Source: Geodermatophilus aquaeductus (GTDB lineage: Bacteria; Actinomycetota; Actinomycetes; Mycobacteriales; Geodermatophilaceae). Taken from it: 64,000 nt of DNA. The position numbers and the translations under genes were made by a program. The notes under the pieces are model-generated. The model was not told the origin of the DNA and did not search any database. It saw only the letters and a list, made by a program, of their open reading frames with translations. Location of the stretch: NCBI RefSeq assembly GCF_900182545.1, contig NZ_FXTJ01000011.1, positions 62,001 through 126,000 of the forward strand. The letters run 5' to 3'. This document shows, in pieces, positions 62,591 to 64,000 of the stretch (its first letter is position 1; every line of letters begins with the position of its first letter).

Positions 62591-63504
62591 GCGCCGCCGT
62601 CCCGCCCACTGCCGCCGTCCCGACGGCGGTGAGCCCCGCCCGGCCCGCCCGCCGCCCGCGCCGCCGCATCCGGCCGCGCACCCGGGCCGCCCGCTGGCTG
62701 CTCGGCGCGCTGGCCGTCGTCGTCGCGCTGGTGTGGGCCTTCCCCATCTACTGGATGGTCAGCAGCGCCTTCCTGCCCACCGCCCGGCTGCGGACGCCGG
62801 AGCCGACCTTCTTCCCGTTCGACGGCACCCTGGCCAACTTCCGCCAGGTGCTGACCGACGGGTCGTTCTACGCCTCGTTCCGCGTCTCGCTCGCCGTCAC
62901 CGGTCTGACGCTGGTGTTCGCGGTGTTGTTCGCATTCGTCGCGGCACTGGCGATCAGCCGTTTCCGGTTCCGCGGGAGAAAGGCGTTCATCGTCACCGTC
63001 CTCGTCGTCCAGATGATCCCCGCGGAGGGGTTGTTCATCTCGCAGTACGCCGTTCTCGACGACTGGGGTCTGGTCAATTCCGTACTGGGTCTGACCATCG
63101 TCTACGTGGCGGCCATTCTCCCGTTCACGATCTGGATGCTGCGCGGTTTCGTGAACGGCGTCCCCATCGAACTGGAGGAGGCCGCGATGGTCGACGGCCT
63201 CTCCCGCACCCGCGCCTTCTTCCGCATCACCTTCCCGCTGCTGGCGCCGGGCCTGGTGGCCTCGGGTGTCTACGGGTTCCTGCAGGCGTGGAACGAGTAC
63301 ACCCTCGCCCTGGTCGTCATGACCGACCCCGGCGAGCGGACCCTGCCGCTGTGGCTGCAGGGCCTGGTCGAGGCCAACCGGGCCACCGACTGGGGCGTGG
63401 TCATGGCCGGCGCGACCCTCATCGCGGTGCCGGTCATCGCCTTCTTCCTGCTGGTGCAGAAGCGGATGAGCGCCGGTCTGGTGGCCGGGGCGGTGAAGGG
63501 GTGA
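62587..63504 (+). CDS. Carbohydrate ABC transporter permease (MalG-like)
   Basis: A 305-residue permease with six helices and EAA loop EEAAMVDGLSRTRAFFRITF. The GTG start overlaps the preceding stop (GTGA). The first ~40 residues are Pro/Arg-rich and cytoplasmic. Between about 62900 and 63140 the codon usage shifts (several TTG, GCA, ATT, GTA and an AGA), unlike the rest of the gene, hinting at a recombined patch. It forms the importer with the MalF-like partner. Confidence 0.94.
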   Translation: MSAAVPPTAAVPTAVSPARPARRPRRRIRPRTRAARWLLGALAVVVALVWAFPIYWMVSSAFLPTARLRTPEPTFFPFDGTLANFRQVLTDGSFYASFRVSLAVTGLTLVFAVLFAFVAALAISRFRFRGRKAFIVTVLVVQMIPAEGLFISQYAVLDDWGLVNSVLGLTIVYVAAILPFTIWMLRGFVNGVPIELEEAAMVDGLSRTRAFFRITFPLLAPGLVASGVYGFLQAWNEYTLALVVMTDPGERTLPLWLQGLVEANRATDWGVVMAGATLIAVPVIAFFLLVQKRMSAGLVAGAVKG

Positions 63505-64000
63505 GGGCGCCGGGCTGGTCGGTCGGCCTCGACATCGGGGGCACGAAGGTCCTCGGCGTCCTCCTCGACGACGTCGCCACCGTCCGCGGCAGCGTCCGCG
63601 TGCCCACCCGGCGCGGCACCGAGGGCGTGGTCGCGGCCGCCGCCGAGGTGGTGGAGCAGCTGTGCGCCGACGCGCGGATGGCCGTCGACGACCTCGCCGG
63701 GGTGGGCGCCGGCGTGCCCGGGCTGGTCGACCCCGCCACCGGGGCGGTCTCGCACGCGGTGAACCTCGGCATCGACGACCGCGGCGTGGCGCTGGCGCCG
63801 CTGCTCTCGGCCCGCCTCGGCGGGGTGCCGGTGGCGGTGGAGAACGACCTCAACGTGGCCGCCGTCGGCGCGGCCCGCGTGCTCGGCCTGCGCGGTGACC
63901 TCGCGCTGCTCGGCCTGGGGACCGGCGTCGCCGCGGGCCTGCTGCTCGGCGGCGGGCTGCGCCGCGGGCACGGCGGGGGAGCGGGGGAGATCGGGCACGT
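63501..64000 (+). CDS. ROK-family sugar kinase (partial, cut by window end)
   Basis: The first 166 residues of a ROK kinase: ATP-binding VGLDIGGTKVLGVLLDD, then GVGAGVPGLVDPATG, the sugar-site VAVENDLNVAAVGAARV, GLGTGVAAGLLLGGGL and the beginning of the zinc region GEIGHV. The intact DxGxT motif and ENDxN make it a kinase, unlike the ROK repressor at the start of this operon. It probably phosphorylates the imported sugar (glucose or N-acetylhexosamine type). The GTG overlaps the permease stop, so it belongs to the operon. Confidence 0.9.
   Translation, partial: MRAPGWSVGLDIGGTKVLGVLLDDVATVRGSVRVPTRRGTEGVVAAAAEVVEQLCADARMAVDDLAGVGAGVPGLVDPATGAVSHAVNLGIDDRGVALAPLLSARLGGVPVAVENDLNVAAVGAARVLGLRGDLALLGLGTGVAAGLLLGGGLRRGHGGGAGEIGH

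Overview
The window is GC-rich, densely coded DNA from an actinobacterium. The evidence is strong G/C third-position bias, many GTG starts, 4-base stop/start overlaps, a bacterial proteasome activator (Bpa) ending in GQYL, a GuaB1-type protein, a FolP2-type pterin enzyme, a mycobacterial-type fadE5/fadA2/fabG4/htdX cluster and an LAxTG cell-wall sorting signal. The wealth of c-di-GMP enzymes and a chemoreceptor suggest a motile soil or rock actinobacterium such as the Geodermatophilaceae. That family placement is an inference. No rRNA, tRNA, CRISPR array or phage block was seen.

Layout. 1-9.6 kb: methyltransferase, TipA-like MerR regulator with its own 19-bp-spacer promoter, haloalkane dehalogenase, a beta-repeat protein of atypical composition, an ABC-2 exporter, a TetR/monooxygenase-like divergent pair with two operators, a GAF-PAS-GGDEF protein and a GDT1-type Mn transporter behind a yybP-ykoY (manganese) riboswitch. 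9.6-19 kb: MFS transporter, a coupled pair of TPR-GGDEF proteins of which the second carries a C-terminal LarB-like domain, prephenate dehydratase, and an MmpL transporter divergent from a MarR regulator. 19-30 kb: GroES-like protein, a cell-wall protein with 55 tandem DTG(N/S) repeats, metallopeptidase, GuaB1, alcohol dehydrogenase with its MerR regulator, serS, two HAD phosphatases, and a chemoreceptor behind a sigma-28-like promoter. 30-40 kb: slipin, DUF1707 and bpa, a class V aminotransferase homologue, an IS982-like element with a broken transposase, quinone oxidoreductase, acyl-CoA ligase, thioesterase, universal stress protein, FolP2 and MaoC.

40-52 kb: serine hydrolase, HU-like protein, aldo/keto reductase, DUF1059, EAL protein, a 909-residue GAF/PAS/PP2C phosphatase, saccharopine-dehydrogenase-like reductase, TRIC channel, and a membrane GGDEF-EAL protein translationally coupled to a solute-binding lipoprotein. 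52-59 kb: fatty-acid cluster (FadE5-type dehydrogenase, TetR, thiolase, FabG4, HtdX). 59-64 kb: carbohydrate ABC importer operon (ROK repressor, binding protein, two permeases, ROK kinase cut by the window end).

Themes. Five c-di-GMP enzymes plus a PP2C phosphatase indicate heavy signalling investment. Many convergent gene pairs are separated by near-perfect palindromes of two recurring sequence families. About a dozen genes show a NANNNT hexamer 6-7 bases before the start codon, the signature of leaderless transcripts. This pattern was used to choose several starts.
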